From assembly GCF_029931775.1 (NCBI RefSeq), contig NC_079332.1, forward strand, positions 1,314,501 through 1,378,500: a stretch of DNA of 64,000 bases, written 5' to 3'. The notes beneath the pieces were generated by a model. That model was not told the DNA's origin. It saw only the letters and a program-made list of their open reading frames with translations, and did no database searches. Source of the stretch: Euleptes europaea. Its lineage: Eukaryota; Chordata; Lepidosauria; Squamata; Sphaerodactylidae. This document shows, one piece after another, positions 33,645-45,033 of this stretch. Made by a program: the position numbers and the translations under genes. Position 1 is the stretch's first letter; each line of letters starts with the position of its first letter.

Positions 33645-34978
33645 GCCTGGGCTGAGGAAGGGGGCCTCCGAGGCACTGCCCGTGTGGTGTGCCCCTTCCC
33701 TCTGCCAACCTAGACCCCCCCCACTCTCCCTTTGTGTCTCCACCTTCTGGAAAGCTCTACGCAGTCCCTTCCCATGAGCCCGGCGCACTGGTGAGGCCCA
33801 GTTTTGACGGGATTATAATTGGATCTGACATGGCAACGGGCCGTGGCTGCACATCTCCCTCGCACCACACCAGGGAACTCAGCCGTTCTCGGTTTCCCAG
33901 GGTGTGGGTTGGCAGGCAGGCAGCTCAGGCTTCAACCTCGACACACACGGCTGCGCCGCCGACTTAGCCGTCGCCGCCATGATGGCTGCTTTTGGAGATA
34001 TTCCAGCCTCATCTGTCTCGTGGAAATCAGGCGCAGGCTGGAAACATCAGAGGAGACAAAATGTAAAAGCAATAAAGCACTCCGCTGCAGAAATAAAAAA
34101 AAAAACTCCAGGCTGTCCTTTGAGTCTGGAGTCAGCCTGACGTGACTGCCGGCAGCAGGAAGATTTGGGTTTGAGCAGCAGAAAGTGGGATGGTTGGGGG
34201 GCAGCAGCTTTCTGGGGAGAACTTGGCCTTTCCTTCCAGACGGTCCAAAGGGCTTCCACTGGCCGCTTACTGACAGCCCTTTCCACCTGCAGCGCGAGGC
34301 AGAGATCCCCCCCCCCCCCGGCCCTGCTGTTCAGCAACAACAAGCACCCGGGAGAGAACCCGTGGCGTGTTTACATGGTAAAACTTGTTGCAAATCAATT
34401 GGCTCCACATGTACCAGATCCGATTGCATTTTGTTAGCAGACAAAGGGAACGGTTCCCCCTTGACGGCAGCCGGGCTTTGTTCAAGGCAGCGTTTTGGAA
34501 TAATTGAGACCAAGCAACCATCCTCCTCATTAATATTAATCCAGACATGCTTGGGAAATTTTGTCTTTTTGGGATGAATTTTTAATGCGCTCTATAATCT
34601 ATTGCATGGACAGAAAAGACAGGCGATGGTGGGGGGAGGGGACTCCGGTGCCCTGGGAAGCAGCCAGCCCCCTGGTCCCCCTGGGGATGAACCAGCCAGC
34701 TTCTTCAAAGACCAGAGGGGGGTGGCGGCAGATGCAGTAGCAGCTTGGTGCGGGGGCCTCACTACTGCACCTCCACCCAGTCCAGAGAGGCTCCTCTAGG
34801 AGAAATCCCCCCCATGCGAGAGTTGCTTCTCCTCTTTCTCATGCTGGATGAGGGCACCCAACCTGGAGCTTCTGGGCCCAGTCTGGGGCCTGCTATAGAG
34901 GAGCACAAAAATATCATTTGGGTCTGTTCTGTCCTTCAGCATCTTAATTTGTTTTCTGTATAGTGATCGTGCCTTCTA
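33645..34978. other. Unique sequence with AT-rich islands
   Basis: Positions 33980-34110 (GCAATAAAGCACTCCGC, AGAAATAAAAAAAAAAAC) and 34360-34610 (GCAAATCAATTGGC, CTCATTAATATTAATCC) are candidate regulatory islands. No gene is recognised. Confidence 0.35.
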
Positions 34979-35332
34979 GGGTATGTTTAGCCTGGAGAGG
35001 AGAAGACTGAGGGGTGATATGATAACCATCTTCAAGTACTTGAAGGGCTGTCATAGAGAGGAGGGGGCCGAGTTGTTTTCGGTTGCCTCCAGAAGGTCGG
35101 ACCAGAACCAACGGGTGGAAATTAAATCAAAAGAATTTCCCTCTAGACATTAGGAAGAATTTTCTAACAGAGCGGTTCCTCAGTGGAACAGGCTTCCTCG
35201 GGAGGTGGTGAGCTCTCCTTCCCTGGAGGTTTTCAAGCAGAGGCTGGGTGGCCATCTGTCAGCAATGCTGATTCTAGGACCTTAGGCAGTTAATGAGAAG
35301 GAGGGCATCTTGTCCATCTTCTGGGCATGGAG

Positions 35333-35375
<43 letters not shown>

Positions 35376-35452
35376 GTAGTTGTGACTTTCCTGCATTGTG
35401 CAAGGGGTTAGATTAATGACCCTGGTGGTTCCTTCCAACTCTATGATTCTAT
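34979..35452 (+). mobile_element. CR1 LINE 3' end, copy 4
   Basis: Begins ATGTTTAGCCTGGAGAGG (the MFSLERRRL-type segment) and ends CTATGATTCTATT. The coding frame has decayed. A GT microsatellite has grown in its 3'UTR. Confidence 0.93.
35335..35373. repeat. (GT)n microsatellite inside a CR1
   Basis: About 19 GT units where sister copies have GGGGTCACTGGGGGTGTG. Confidence 0.95.
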
Positions 35453-36370
35453 TCCTCCCCCGCCCCAGATGAAACCTCCCTCTCCTCTTATCCATGATGG
35501 CCTCAATAAATGCCAGCACTAAAATCTCCTGAACCATCCCACTGTAAAAAGAAGGAAATCCCTCTGAAACTCCAAATCACCAGCTCTGTCCTTGCAGGGT
35601 GCTGCTCTTTGCGAGTGCTAACAAGCCTGGAGCTCTGAGGTGCGGCAGAAGCCTGGCCAGCCAGGCCCCGTAGCCTGGGACACCGGGGTGCCACAATCAG
35701 ACCCCGCTCCCACCACACAGAACGGTCCGGCCTCTTCCCGTGGTGCCCGGAGCTCCTGAGCACGCCTTTATTTCACATTCCGAGATCCATTAACATTCAA
35801 AGCTGCCACGCAGATATCCCAAAATCCTCTGCAGCAAATTGGACAGTGGGGACCGAGAGGAATGTGCATCTGCATTTGCTTGAGGAATGAGTTTGTCACC
35901 AACCCGTCTGGAGGCAGCTACTCATTTCCGGATCTGTGGCAGTGACTGGAAGTGGGGACGTGCCGCACTTACTCATTGGACCAGTTTGATCTGGTGATGA
36001 TTTTTTCAGAACTGGTCCTGCATAACGAGGCCTGAGGTGGTAGAGCAGTGGCTGTAGGACAGCCTGTCCCAAAATATCCTACTGCCGGAGGCCCCAAACC
36101 CCACATGCCACTGTCAACTCTCTCCACCAGGCAGACCACCAACATGAGGCTCCCTCCTCTGGCGCAGCTTCCCCTCAGAGCAAGGGGGTGGTCTGTGTGC
36201 AGGAGTTGCCTCGTTTGACCCCCGGTGGCCTTTCCCAGGTGCCCTCTCTTTCCCAGATCTGGCAGCTCTCACCATACAATCCACAGAACACTCATTCGAT
36301 CTCAAGCCCTGCAAAGTTCTCAGATAACCTCCTCAGTGGCTTGCCTAAGGACCACCTGGTGGGGTCAAGA
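35453..36370. other. Unique noncoding sequence
   Basis: Positions 35760-36020 include CCATTAACATTCAAAGC and GCATTTGCTTGAGG, a weak regulatory candidate. No gene is recognised. Confidence 0.35.
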
Positions 36371-36720
36371 ACATGAGAACATAGGAATATCCCTGCTGGA
36401 TCAGACCCAGGCCCATCAAGTCCAGCAGTCTGTTCACACAGTGGCCAACCAGGTGCCTCCAGGAAGCCCTCAAACAAGACGACTGCAGCAGCACCATCCT
36501 GCCTGTGTCCCACAGCACCTCATATAATGGGCATGCTCCTCTGAGACTGGAGAGAATAGGTATGCATCATGACTAGTATCCATTTTAACTAGTAGCCATG
36601 AATACCCATTTCCTCCATGAACACGTCCACTCCCCTCTTAAAGCCTTCCAAGTTGGCTGCCATCACCACATCCTGGGGCAGGGAGTTCCACCATTTAACT
36701 ATGTGTTGTGTGAAGAAGAC
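36371..36720 (-). mobile_element. Reptilian LINE 3' end (CR1/L2-clade type), longer copy
   Basis: CCCTGCTGGATCAGACC, GACTAGTATCC, CTTAAAGCCTTCCAAGTTGG and GGGGCAGGGAGTTCCACC. In reverse, the last part encodes a VKWWNSLPQDV-like ORF2 terminus. 5'-truncated and host to the next element at its inner end. Confidence 0.8.
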
Positions 36721-36780
36721 CAGCTTGATCTCTTCAGATCTCGGCTGCTAAGGAGAGTTAGTCCTTGGCTGCGGTAAGCG
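36721..36780 (+). mobile_element. 5S-rRNA-derived SINE fragment
   Basis: AGCTTGATCTCTTCAGATCTCG, GCTGCTAAGG and GTTAGTCCTTGG correspond to the internal promoter region of 5S rRNA, degraded relative to the copy at 41637. Confidence 0.65.
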
Positions 36781-37465
36781 GTGGTCCAGGGACTTGAGGC
36801 TCTGACACTCATGCCCTTTGCCACAAGAGTAGACCTGAAAGGCTATGCACTCTGGACTCTTCTAGCCCTCTTCTCTTGAGAGGTAAAGGCAAGGGATCAC
36901 TCTTTCCAGATGGGGGAGGGAGTGGTGAGTGTGTGCACAAGGGTGGGAGTGGGAGGAGGAGAGAGGGGTTTTCTCCCCTGTTCTGGCTTGGCCACTCTTT
37001 TGTCACCATGTACATTTTGTGGGCCCGCAACTCCTGATCCCAGCACTGAGTTATGGCCGAGCCGGATGCAGTAGAAGTTTGACTCTCTCCGCGTTCTGCC
37101 GCAGCAGGCCATAAACAAGCCAAATTACCTCTTTCTTTAGCTTCCAAGAGGACTAATCCCTTGTCTGGTGCTTTATCAGTCAGCTGAGAAAGAGTGAGAC
37201 TGACCTGCCAATCCAAACAGAATATATTGGGGAAAGTCATATTACTCCTGTCCGAGGCTCCCTCTATAATTCAACAAACGGCACCATCAGGAACACTCTA
37301 ATTCTTTTCACTGTAATGAGGTGAGGCGGCGACGCCGGCCCTTCCCTCTTCCTCTCTTTTGCCAGCTTTGATGCATTTTTGTATTCCATGTAATTGATGG
37401 TTAGTGAGGCCTTGTTAACGGATTCTCGCAAAATGCTTCAAACATTTGGAAAGGTGGCGTATGTG
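36781..37465. other. Unique noncoding sequence
   Basis: Positions 37240-37450 (CTATAATTCAACAAACGG, CCATGTAATTGATGGTTAG) are AT-rich. No gene is recognised. Confidence 0.35.
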
Positions 37466-37962
37466 TAGCGTGGTGTAGTGGTTAAGAGTGGTGGAGTCTG
37501 ATCTGGAGAACCGGGTTTGATTCCCCACTCCTCCACGTGAGCAGCAGAGGCTAATCTGGTGAACTGGGTTGGTTCCCCCGCCCCTACACATGAAGCCAGT
37601 TGGGTGACCTTGGGCTAGTCACTCTCAGCCCCACCTACCTCACAGGGTGTTAGGGTTGCCCACTGCCAGGTAGTAGCAGGAGATCTCCTGCTAATTCAAC
37701 TGATCTCCAGCCGATAGAGATCAGATCACCTGGAGAAAAATGGCCGCTTTGGCAATTGGACTCTACGGCATTGAAGTCCCTCCACTCCCCAAACCCTGCC
37801 CTCTTCAGGCTTCGCCCACAACATCTCCCACAAGTTGGGAAGAGGGACCTGGAAACTCTACAGGGTGTCTGTTATGGGGAGAGGAAGGTGATTATAAGCC
37901 GGTTTGATTCTCCCTTAAGTGGCAGAGAAAGTCAGCATATAAAAACCAACTCTTCTTCTTCT
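37466..37962 (+). mobile_element. SINE-B copy 5, split by a MITE
   Basis: Head GCGTGGTGTAGTGGTTAAG to CTCACAGGGTGT, then a MITE, then CAGGGTGTCTGTTATGGGG to the ACTCTTCTTCTTC tail. With the MITE and one CAGGGTGT removed, the SINE-B order is restored exactly. Confidence 0.94.
37651..37860 (+). mobile_element. hAT-like MITE copy 13, nested in SINE-B, perfect TSD
   Basis: TAGGGTTGCCCACTGCC start and GGAAACTCTA end. The flanks 37643-37650 and 37861-37868 are both CAGGGTGT. Other SINE-B copies contain CAGGGTGT once, which proves both the element limits and the 8-bp duplication. Confidence 0.96.
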
Positions 37963-38678
37963 GGGTGCTTCCCATGTGCGGAGTCATCAGGCATTGCTGG
38001 GCTTCTGTTCAGCCCACCTGAAGCCTCTGGCAGGTCTGATTGGCAGCTGATGGCCTGTGCCAGGGAGTCCAGCTGCCCTATCCTGCCCAGGCACTGCTGG
38101 CATCAATGTGCCAACTGCTGCCCTTGCACAGGGGACAGGTTTGCCAGGCCCGCAATGTGGCCCCAGCCACCAAGGACCCACCCGCCTGGCTCTTGCTTCT
38201 CAGCACTGAAGCACGCAGGCCGGGCAGCCCGGGTCGCTTGGAGCTTTATCAGGAAATGATAAGGTTAGAACATGTTCCAGCAGGCAAGGGGAAATTTATT
38301 GGTGCTCTGGCCCTGTAGCACAGCGGAGCTTCAATAAGCCGGGTGCTGGGAGAGCCATAAATCCCCCCATGGAAATCACACCGCAAAGAGGACAGGGGAA
38401 CAATAGCAAACGGAGGCCAGTTAATATTTCTTCCACCTCGGAGTGAAGCAATATTGAAAAAGGACGGCTGCCGGCTGACTGACACGGAGGAAGACGGACA
38501 GGGCAGCGGGCGGAGCTTTTCTCTCCTGGCTTGGAGCGACTCCTGCTTGGGTCTAGATGGGGCTCAGCATTATGGATGGGGGAGGTGGGTCATGTTCTTG
38601 ACTGGAGTACGTCCAGAGCCTAGTCCTGCGGGATGGGCTGCCCTCCCACTCCCCTGATCAGATTTACAGTAGAGAAGC
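37963..38678. other. Unique sequence with an AT-richer island
   Basis: Positions 38250-38460 (GGAAATGATAAGGTTAGAAC, GGGGAAATTTATTGG, AGTTAATATTTCTTCC) are a candidate regulatory island. Confidence 0.35.
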
Positions 38679-39136
38679 TCATGTTTAGCCTGAAGAGGAG
38701 AAGACTGAGAGGGGACATGAGAACCATCTTCAAGGACTTGAAGGGCTGTCCTATGGAGGAAGGTGCTGAGTTGTTTTATGTTGCCCCAGAAGGTCGGACC
38801 AGAACCAATGGGTTGAAATTAAATCTAAAGAGTTTCCGTCTAGACATCAGGAAGAATTTTCTAACAGAGCGGTTCCTCAGTGGAACAGGCTTCCTCGGGA
38901 GGTGGTGAGCTCTCCTTCCCTGGAGGTTTTTAAGCAGAGGCTAGGTGGCCATCAGTCAGCCATGCTGATTCTATGATCTTAGGCAGTTCATGAGAGGGAG
39001 GGCACCTTGGCCATCTTCTGGGCATGGAGTAGGGGTCACTGGGGGTGTGGTGGGGGAGGTAGTTGTGAGTTTCCTGCATTATGCAGGGGGTTGGACTAGA
39101 TGACCCTGGAGGTCCCTTCCAACTCTATGATTCTAT
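38679..39136 (+). mobile_element. CR1 LINE 3' end, copy 5
   Basis: Starts ATGTTTAGCCTGAAGAGG and keeps the RRLRGDMRTIF and LDIRKNFLT coding segments. Ends GATTCTATAAGG. It shares 3' flank with copy 2. Confidence 0.94.
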
Positions 39137-39811
39137 AAGGAATTCCTGCTGCTCTGAGCCAGTACTTTGGGTCAGCCCAGAAGACAGCTCATGTGACCGA
39201 GCCCTCTCAGCGGGGGGAGTTCCTTCACAGGTCTCTTTGTCACGAAAGCTGGAGCAGATGTGAAAGGGAAACTCCCAAGGCCAATTTCCCCAGCTGATCA
39301 CTCGGTGGGCAGGTGGCAGGAGATCTCCTCGACGCTCTCGGCTTTCCCTTCTCTCTAAAGCTCCGGGGATTACTGGCTCTCCCGCTAAAGTGCGGCTCCG
39401 TTGGGCAGCCCCAATTGGGGTTTCAGTGCATTTTAATCCTCCACTTGGTAAATGAATTCTTGGAGCTCGGCTGAATGTGAGCCTCGACTCTGAATGTGAA
39501 AAGAGCGCAGCTCGGTGCCCAGCCTTCCTTGGGGCAGCTCCGTCCCTGGTTGCTTCTTGGCCACTGAGTCTGTGGGCAAGTTCTGGGCAAAGAGTGGGTG
39601 GAGTTCTCTGAGTGGCTCCATGCATGTGGCACACACACTCCTTGGCACAGAGGCGAAGGGTCCCTAGTGCCTGGCAATACTCTGTACCACTGAATTACCA
39701 ATATGAGCCCCCATCAACGTACCCTTCCTCCTCCTCCTCCTCCTCCTCGTACCTATTAAGTGCTGCTTGCTGTTCCCAGTTCATCCACTCAGGGCTCACC
39801 TAGCCCTTCCT
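39137..39811. other. Unique sequence with a (TCC)n run
   Basis: The first ~37 bp repeat the sequence after the CR1 at 22001. A (TCC)8 run lies at 39726-39749. No gene is recognised. Confidence 0.4.
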
Positions 39812-40134
39812 CAGGAAGAAGAAGAAGAGTTGGTTTTTATATGCCGACTTTCTCTACCACTTAGAGGAGACTCAAACCAGCTTACAATCACCTTCCCTTC
39901 CCCTCCCCACATCAGACACCCTGTGAGGTAGGTGGGGCTGAGAGAGCTCTATGAGAGCTGTGAGTTGCCCAAGGTCACCCAGCTGGCTTCGTGTGGAGGA
40001 GTGGGGAAACAAATCCAGCGCACCAGATTAGCCTCCGCCGCTCACATGGAGGAGTGGGGGAATCAAACCCGGTTCTCCAGATCAGGGTCCACCGCTCCAA
40101 ACCACCGCTCTTAACCACTACACCACGCTGGCTC
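39812..40134 (-). mobile_element. SINE-B copy 6
   Basis: Reverse, full length: GAAGAAGAAGAAGAGTTGG tail to CCACTACACCACGCTGGCTC. An extra GAGAGCTCTATGAG insertion lies in the body. Confidence 0.93.
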
Positions 40135-41636
40135 CCCTGTTGCACGAGAAGTGGCCACACTCAGCCTATTGGGAAACGGCCACCTGTACTTCCCTACGGA
40201 CCCATCCTCTCCTCCTGCACATGCTTATGTACAAAGTGAAGCAGCAGTGTGTGTGTGTGTGTGGGGGGGGGGGTCTAATGAGCAAGCAGCTGCCCCCCCC
40301 CAGCATGCTCAGCACAGCGCCTGAGCCTTTGCATAAAAAACTCCAGTGTGAATCGATAGCGTTTGAAACAGTCCGGGCTCTGCTCAGTCACACTTTGGAG
40401 CCCACAAATCAAGACCCCATCAGCGAGCAAATGGCAGAGAAGCCCTTTCAGCTGGGGAGGGGGGCCAGGAACGTCCCCGGGCCCTGGCAGAGAAAGGGCT
40501 TTGCTTCCCCTCTTCTCTCTCTCTCCCAACCCCCCAGCAACACCAGCAGCTGCCACTAGGCTACCCGGTCCATCTTTTGTTTTCCAGACGTGGCACGTAA
40601 ATCCTTCTGGTGGGGAATCCAGAGCAAAGGATTTTCAGTCTAATCTGCTGTTAACAGAGCTATTAAAGAGAATGTTTAAGCTGCAAGGATCTAACCGATT
40701 ATAATATTTAACAGCCGTGCTCTGAGGGAAACAACCCCTAAGCCCTCACCGCAAGGCAACCTGGACCGCTGTCCCCCCCACGGCGTGGGCGGAGTCGTTG
40801 CCCGGGCAAGCCCCGGCAACCAGGCAGTGCTGGCAGACTTAGGCTCACTGGGGCAAGCCGAAAACCGGGCCTCTTTCCCTCCTCTCTCCTGGGGAATACA
40901 AAGGCTCCGGGTGGGGCCAGTCGCACCCCAGAAAGCACCCCGGTACCCCCCTTTCACCCCAGAAAGATAAAGACGGCTGGAGAGATGAGAGACCTGGTCC
41001 CCACCTGCTACATAATGAGAACATCAGTTCTACTGCTGACTGCAGCCTTGAGAATCGTGCCTTTAAATGTCCCAGTGTATTTAAAAACCTTCCCTGCATG
41101 CAGAAAAGTAGCCTAGCAACGAGCAAGCCTTTCTGAAAGTCCGGAGGGTGGTGATGAGGTGAATTTTTCAGGGATCATCTCGGGCTTCACTGGATTGCTT
41201 TCGTGACCCAGTAGGAGCCTCTGACCATTTAGGGGAGTGGTCTGTGCCGACATCTGGCTTCCCTCCCGATGCCCTCTTGGCACAGGATCACTTTAATTGC
41301 CTCTGGACGGGAACACCTCTCCTCCTGCCCGTCTGCGATTTGGTAAGGTTCTTTGACGAAGAGCCCTGCCTGGATCCGGACAACTTCATCTTAATTGGAT
41401 CGGGAGTGGGGGGTTAGGAGGGGATCCAGAAACATGTTTCTCACAGAAGCCAAACGGGAATGAACAATGAAGATAAGAAAGGAAGAAAACTGGCACCAGT
41501 GAAGGAGGAGAATACCGACAAAGAATAAAACGCCGAAGACAAAAAAGGAGCAGCACGCGGCGTGGCCCCTCTCCTTAGCACCACTTGGGTGAGCTCTGCC
41601 CCGTGGGCAAATTTCTCTCCTGCAAGGTCTTTGGCC
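40135..41636. other. Unique sequence with an AT-rich island
   Basis: Positions 40590-40730 (CAGTCTAATCTGCTGTTAAC, GATTATAATATTTAACAGCC) are a candidate regulatory island. A GT run followed by a G run lies at 40247-40273. No gene is recognised. Confidence 0.35.
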
Positions 41637-41850
41637 GCCCTGACCTGGATGGCCCAGGCTAGCCTGATCTCGTCAGATCTCAGAAGCTAAGCAGGGTCAG
41701 CCCTGGTTAGTATTTGGATGGGAGACCACCAAGGAAGACCAGGGTTGCTGTGCAGAGGAAGGCACTGGCAAACCACCTCTGTTAGTCTCTTGCCATGAAA
41801 ACCCCATAAGTCGGCTGCGACTTGAAGGCACTTTACACACACACACACAC
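41637..41850 (+). mobile_element. 5S-rRNA-derived SINE, full copy with TSD
   Basis: AGCCTGATCTCGTCAGATC, AGAAGCTAAGCAGGGTCAG and GTATTTGGATGGGAGACC are 5S rRNA internal-promoter sequence. They are followed by a SINE body (GGCACTGGCAAACCACCTC, GTCGGCTGCGACTTG) and a CA-repeat tail. Both flanks carry AAGGTCTTTGGCC. Not a functional 5S gene: its first ~30 bases diverge and it lacks the 5S 3' end. Confidence 0.93.
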
Positions 41851-41863
41851 AAGGTCTTTGGCC

Positions 41864-42460
41864 AGGCTGGCCAGAACTAGCAGAGCTGGTGAGGTTCCCC
41901 AGCAACAACCGCTTAAAAGACAAAGCCCCCCAGCCCCCAGCTGCTGTTGGTATTCTGCGGGAGGGAGATATTAACTGTAGAAAATCTGAGGTCAAGACAG
42001 TGTCATATAATTTCATGGTTGACAACGCCGGGCCTTAGCAAACAACTTGCTGATAAGGTGTTCTGCGCTCGAGGGGAAATGTCATCAGAGAGAGTCTGAG
42101 CGCAGCTGGGGCCAAGGAACAAAGCCCCCCCCCCCAAGCCCCAAGCGTTGTCCTTTCCCAGGATCGGGGAGAAGGGGGGTGGGGCTTTACAGACAGCCCC
42201 ACGTCTTCAGATGCCAGATCAGGGGTAGGATTTCCACAGTGAGGGGCAGCGGGGCTGTTGGGTGATTGTAGACTCTGGGGGCCTTCTGGGGAACCCCCTC
42301 CTGTAGATGGGAATGTATACGGGAAAGTTTACATTCTACGGGAAACTTTCCTGGCCAGGCTGCTGCTCTGGAGGGCCCCTGGGGGTCCCGGATGAGAGGG
42401 AAGTGGGGCATTCGGTCCTGAACACCCGGCGACTGCTGGCTACACAAGAAGCGCACATGA
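41864..42460. other. Unique noncoding sequence
   Basis: No gene or repeat is recognised. AT-richer at 41945-42060. Confidence 0.4.
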
Positions 42461-42732
42461 GCAGTTCCTCAGTGGAACAGGCTTCCTTGGTGGTGGGCTC
42501 TCCTTCCCTGGAGGTTTTTAAGAAGAGGCTAGATGGCCAACTGTCAGCAATGCTGACTCTGTGACCTTAGGCAGATCATGAGAGGGAGGGCATCTTGGCC
42601 ATCTTCTGGACATGGAGTAGGGGGTCACTGGGGGTGTGGGGTGTGGGGGAGGTAGTTGTGAGTTTCCTGCATTGTGCAGGGGGTTGGACTGGATGACCCT
42701 GGCGGTCCCTTCCAACTCTATGATTCTATGAG
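42461..42732 (+). mobile_element. CR1 LINE 3' end, copy 6
   Basis: Begins at GTTCCTCAGTGGAACAGGC and ends CTATGATTCTATGAG. Short 5'-truncated copy. Confidence 0.93.
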
Positions 42733-43160
42733 CACTTGTTTATTGATTTTACTTCTTAAAATACATTTTAATGCTACCTTTCCACTTGATCAGGGTCCAC
42801 ATTAAAACATTTCAGCAATTCAAAATACAGCTGGAATTGTAAAATATTTTCATTAGAAACACATAAGCAAATGACACTAGAAGGAGGGCCAGTAATCCAT
42901 TACTGGGGGTATGCCAGACAAAACAAAAAAAGTCTTCATCCACTGGTGAAAGACACTGATAGAGACAGATGGATTTCCCTGGGGAAGGAGTTCCAAAGTT
43001 TTGGTGCCACAACCAAGAAGGCCCTTTCTCAGGTTGCCACCCATCTTGGCTCAGATGTTGGAGACAACCAAAACAGGGTTGCAGAAGATGACCGTAGTGT
43101 ATGGGCAGGTTCGTTTTGCATAGCCATTAGAAATGGTCTTTTGCATAGCTAAGCAGTGAT
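42733..43160 (-). mobile_element. Probable old reptilian interspersed repeat, reverse
   Basis: TTTATTGATTTTACTTCTTAA, GCTACCTTTCCACTTGATC and GGAGTTCCAAAGTTTTGGTG follow the pattern of a diverged sauropsid LINE-type repeat read backwards. Recognition is by recall only. The 93-codon plus frame across it is not supported as a gene. Confidence 0.45.
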
Positions 43161-45033
43161 TTTTTTCATGGTTCCTTCAGTAAATGCTTCGATGCAGGGG
43201 CGGAGCAAAGAACAACGGTCCCGTTAAAAGGGCGCTTAAGAAATGCGAAGTAGGTATGCGCCGGTTCAGCGTGATGGTTCAGTGTGAAGAAATCAAAAAA
43301 ATACGTGGGGTGCGTCAGCCTGGAAGGAACGCGCTGCTAATTACCAAGCATAAAGGGCCAAGGAGTGAAGAGTGCCAGGCAGGTGTCCGGTCTGGTCACA
43401 CAGCAAACCCTGGCAGTCCACCAGAGCGGCACAGGCGCTCTCTGCCTGGCTCTGACTTTCCCCTCTCCAGGCAGGGAGGGAGTTGGCACAGAGACCAGCT
43501 ACCCCGTCAGTTCACACTCCGGCTTTTCAGCATTCAGCCGGTGTCACACCTGAACATTTTTGCTTGTCATGTAATAAAGAGGACTGGGCCTATCACTATG
43601 GGATTTGGAATACTTGGCGAGCGGCCTAATCCAGCCCCATTCCAGAGAAACCCAGTGATGACTGCCGAGCTTTAGAGCAGTCCACATGTTTTGGCTTTGG
43701 GGATGAAAGGTCTCCGCTAGCAAGCAATTCTCTCTCTTCCCCCTACACACTTCGGGCTCCTCCTCTGGGCAGTTTAAGCCATGTTTTAACATCCAGCAGG
43801 CTTGCTACCACTGAGAATCTGCTGCGTATTCCTGAAATTAGGAGGTTTCAAAGGTCAGATTTTAATGAGTAGTCAGAGAGGCGGCAGCATCTGTTTGGGA
43901 GACTGAAGCCAAGCGGAGCCACGAAGGTCCCCCAAAGCAAACGGCCCCAGGCTGGACTGAGAAGCCCTCAGAGACTGATGGAAACCCCCAGACTGTGAGA
44001 CTGGGGGGCCCCTCACCCACCTGGGAATTTCCCCTGGGACGAGGCCAATCCAGGGAACTGGTTGCGGGTCTTTAATCAGAAAATGTACTGTCCGCACCAG
44101 AGATTATAAGAAAATTCTCAGAAATAGCATGAAATACGAGCAAAAGCAGTTGGTTGTTGCAATTGTCTGGTCTCCTCATGTGCAAAGGACACCCATTTGC
44201 TGCCGCGGATCTCTGTCTCCTCCATCCCTTCTCCTCCTACTCTGAATCCTCAGAGTTTCTGTCCAAATTTATGTAGCAGGGATTGATGAACAGAACGGCC
44301 GGGGAGGAGGGGGGGGGGAGCTTCGCCTTTCTCCATCTTTTCCTTCCATCCAGCCAGTCTTGTTTGGGTGGAGGTTGGTTTTTTGTGCGTGTGCATTTAA
44401 ATGCGCCGGAGTTTAAAACGCCGCTCTGTTTGTAGGAATTCAATTATCCCTGAAGATTACACAAAGATTATCAAAGTTGTAAACAGCCGAATATGTTCCG
44501 AGATCAATGAAGCACAACAAAGACCATATTTAACGGGAGGCATAAAAGCACCACCCGGCCGGCTAAGTGTGACAAGCGAGCCGAATGTCGCACCGTCATC
44601 GCGCTGAAGGTTAGGAAGTAATTGAAATCTCGCTCACAGCACAATCCGGCCCGGCGCACGGCGCAGCCTGTCAGCCCCGCTTCACTGGCAGGTTGCGATT
44701 TCCTTTGCTCAAAGCCGGCAAAGTATTAACCCCCTGATCCTATTATGCCGCCTGAAAAGAGGGGTTCTGGTTGGGTTACGGGGGTGGGGGGCAGCCTCCT
44801 CCATGACTGACACCAAACTAGGACCCCGTGAACTGCACAGGAGGTTGCTCTGGTTGGGGCAAGCGCTGCTCAATGCAGCAGCTGCCGCCTGAGCAGGGCT
44901 GGGGAGTCCATTTCCTTCCAAACACAGGCCCTACACCTTCCGGGCCAGGGCCAAAAGAATGAATGGGGCGCCACCCAGGACTTTCAGGGCCTCCCATGGG
45001 CCATCCTGGGCTGCTGCATCTGCCTGGAATTAT
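43161..45033. other. Unique sequence with a strong candidate regulatory block
   Basis: Positions 44390-44730 combine GGAATTCAATTATCCCTG, AAGATTATCAAAGTTG, CACAACAAAGACC and GGAAGTAATTGAAATC. It is not repeat-like and has SOX/TCF-type words. Positions 43160-44390 are mixed unique sequence. No gene is recognised. Confidence 0.4.

Noticed and set aside
41637-41850. A 5S rRNA gene
   Set aside because: Only the internal-promoter part of 5S is present, fused to a SINE body with a CA tail and flanked by a target duplication.
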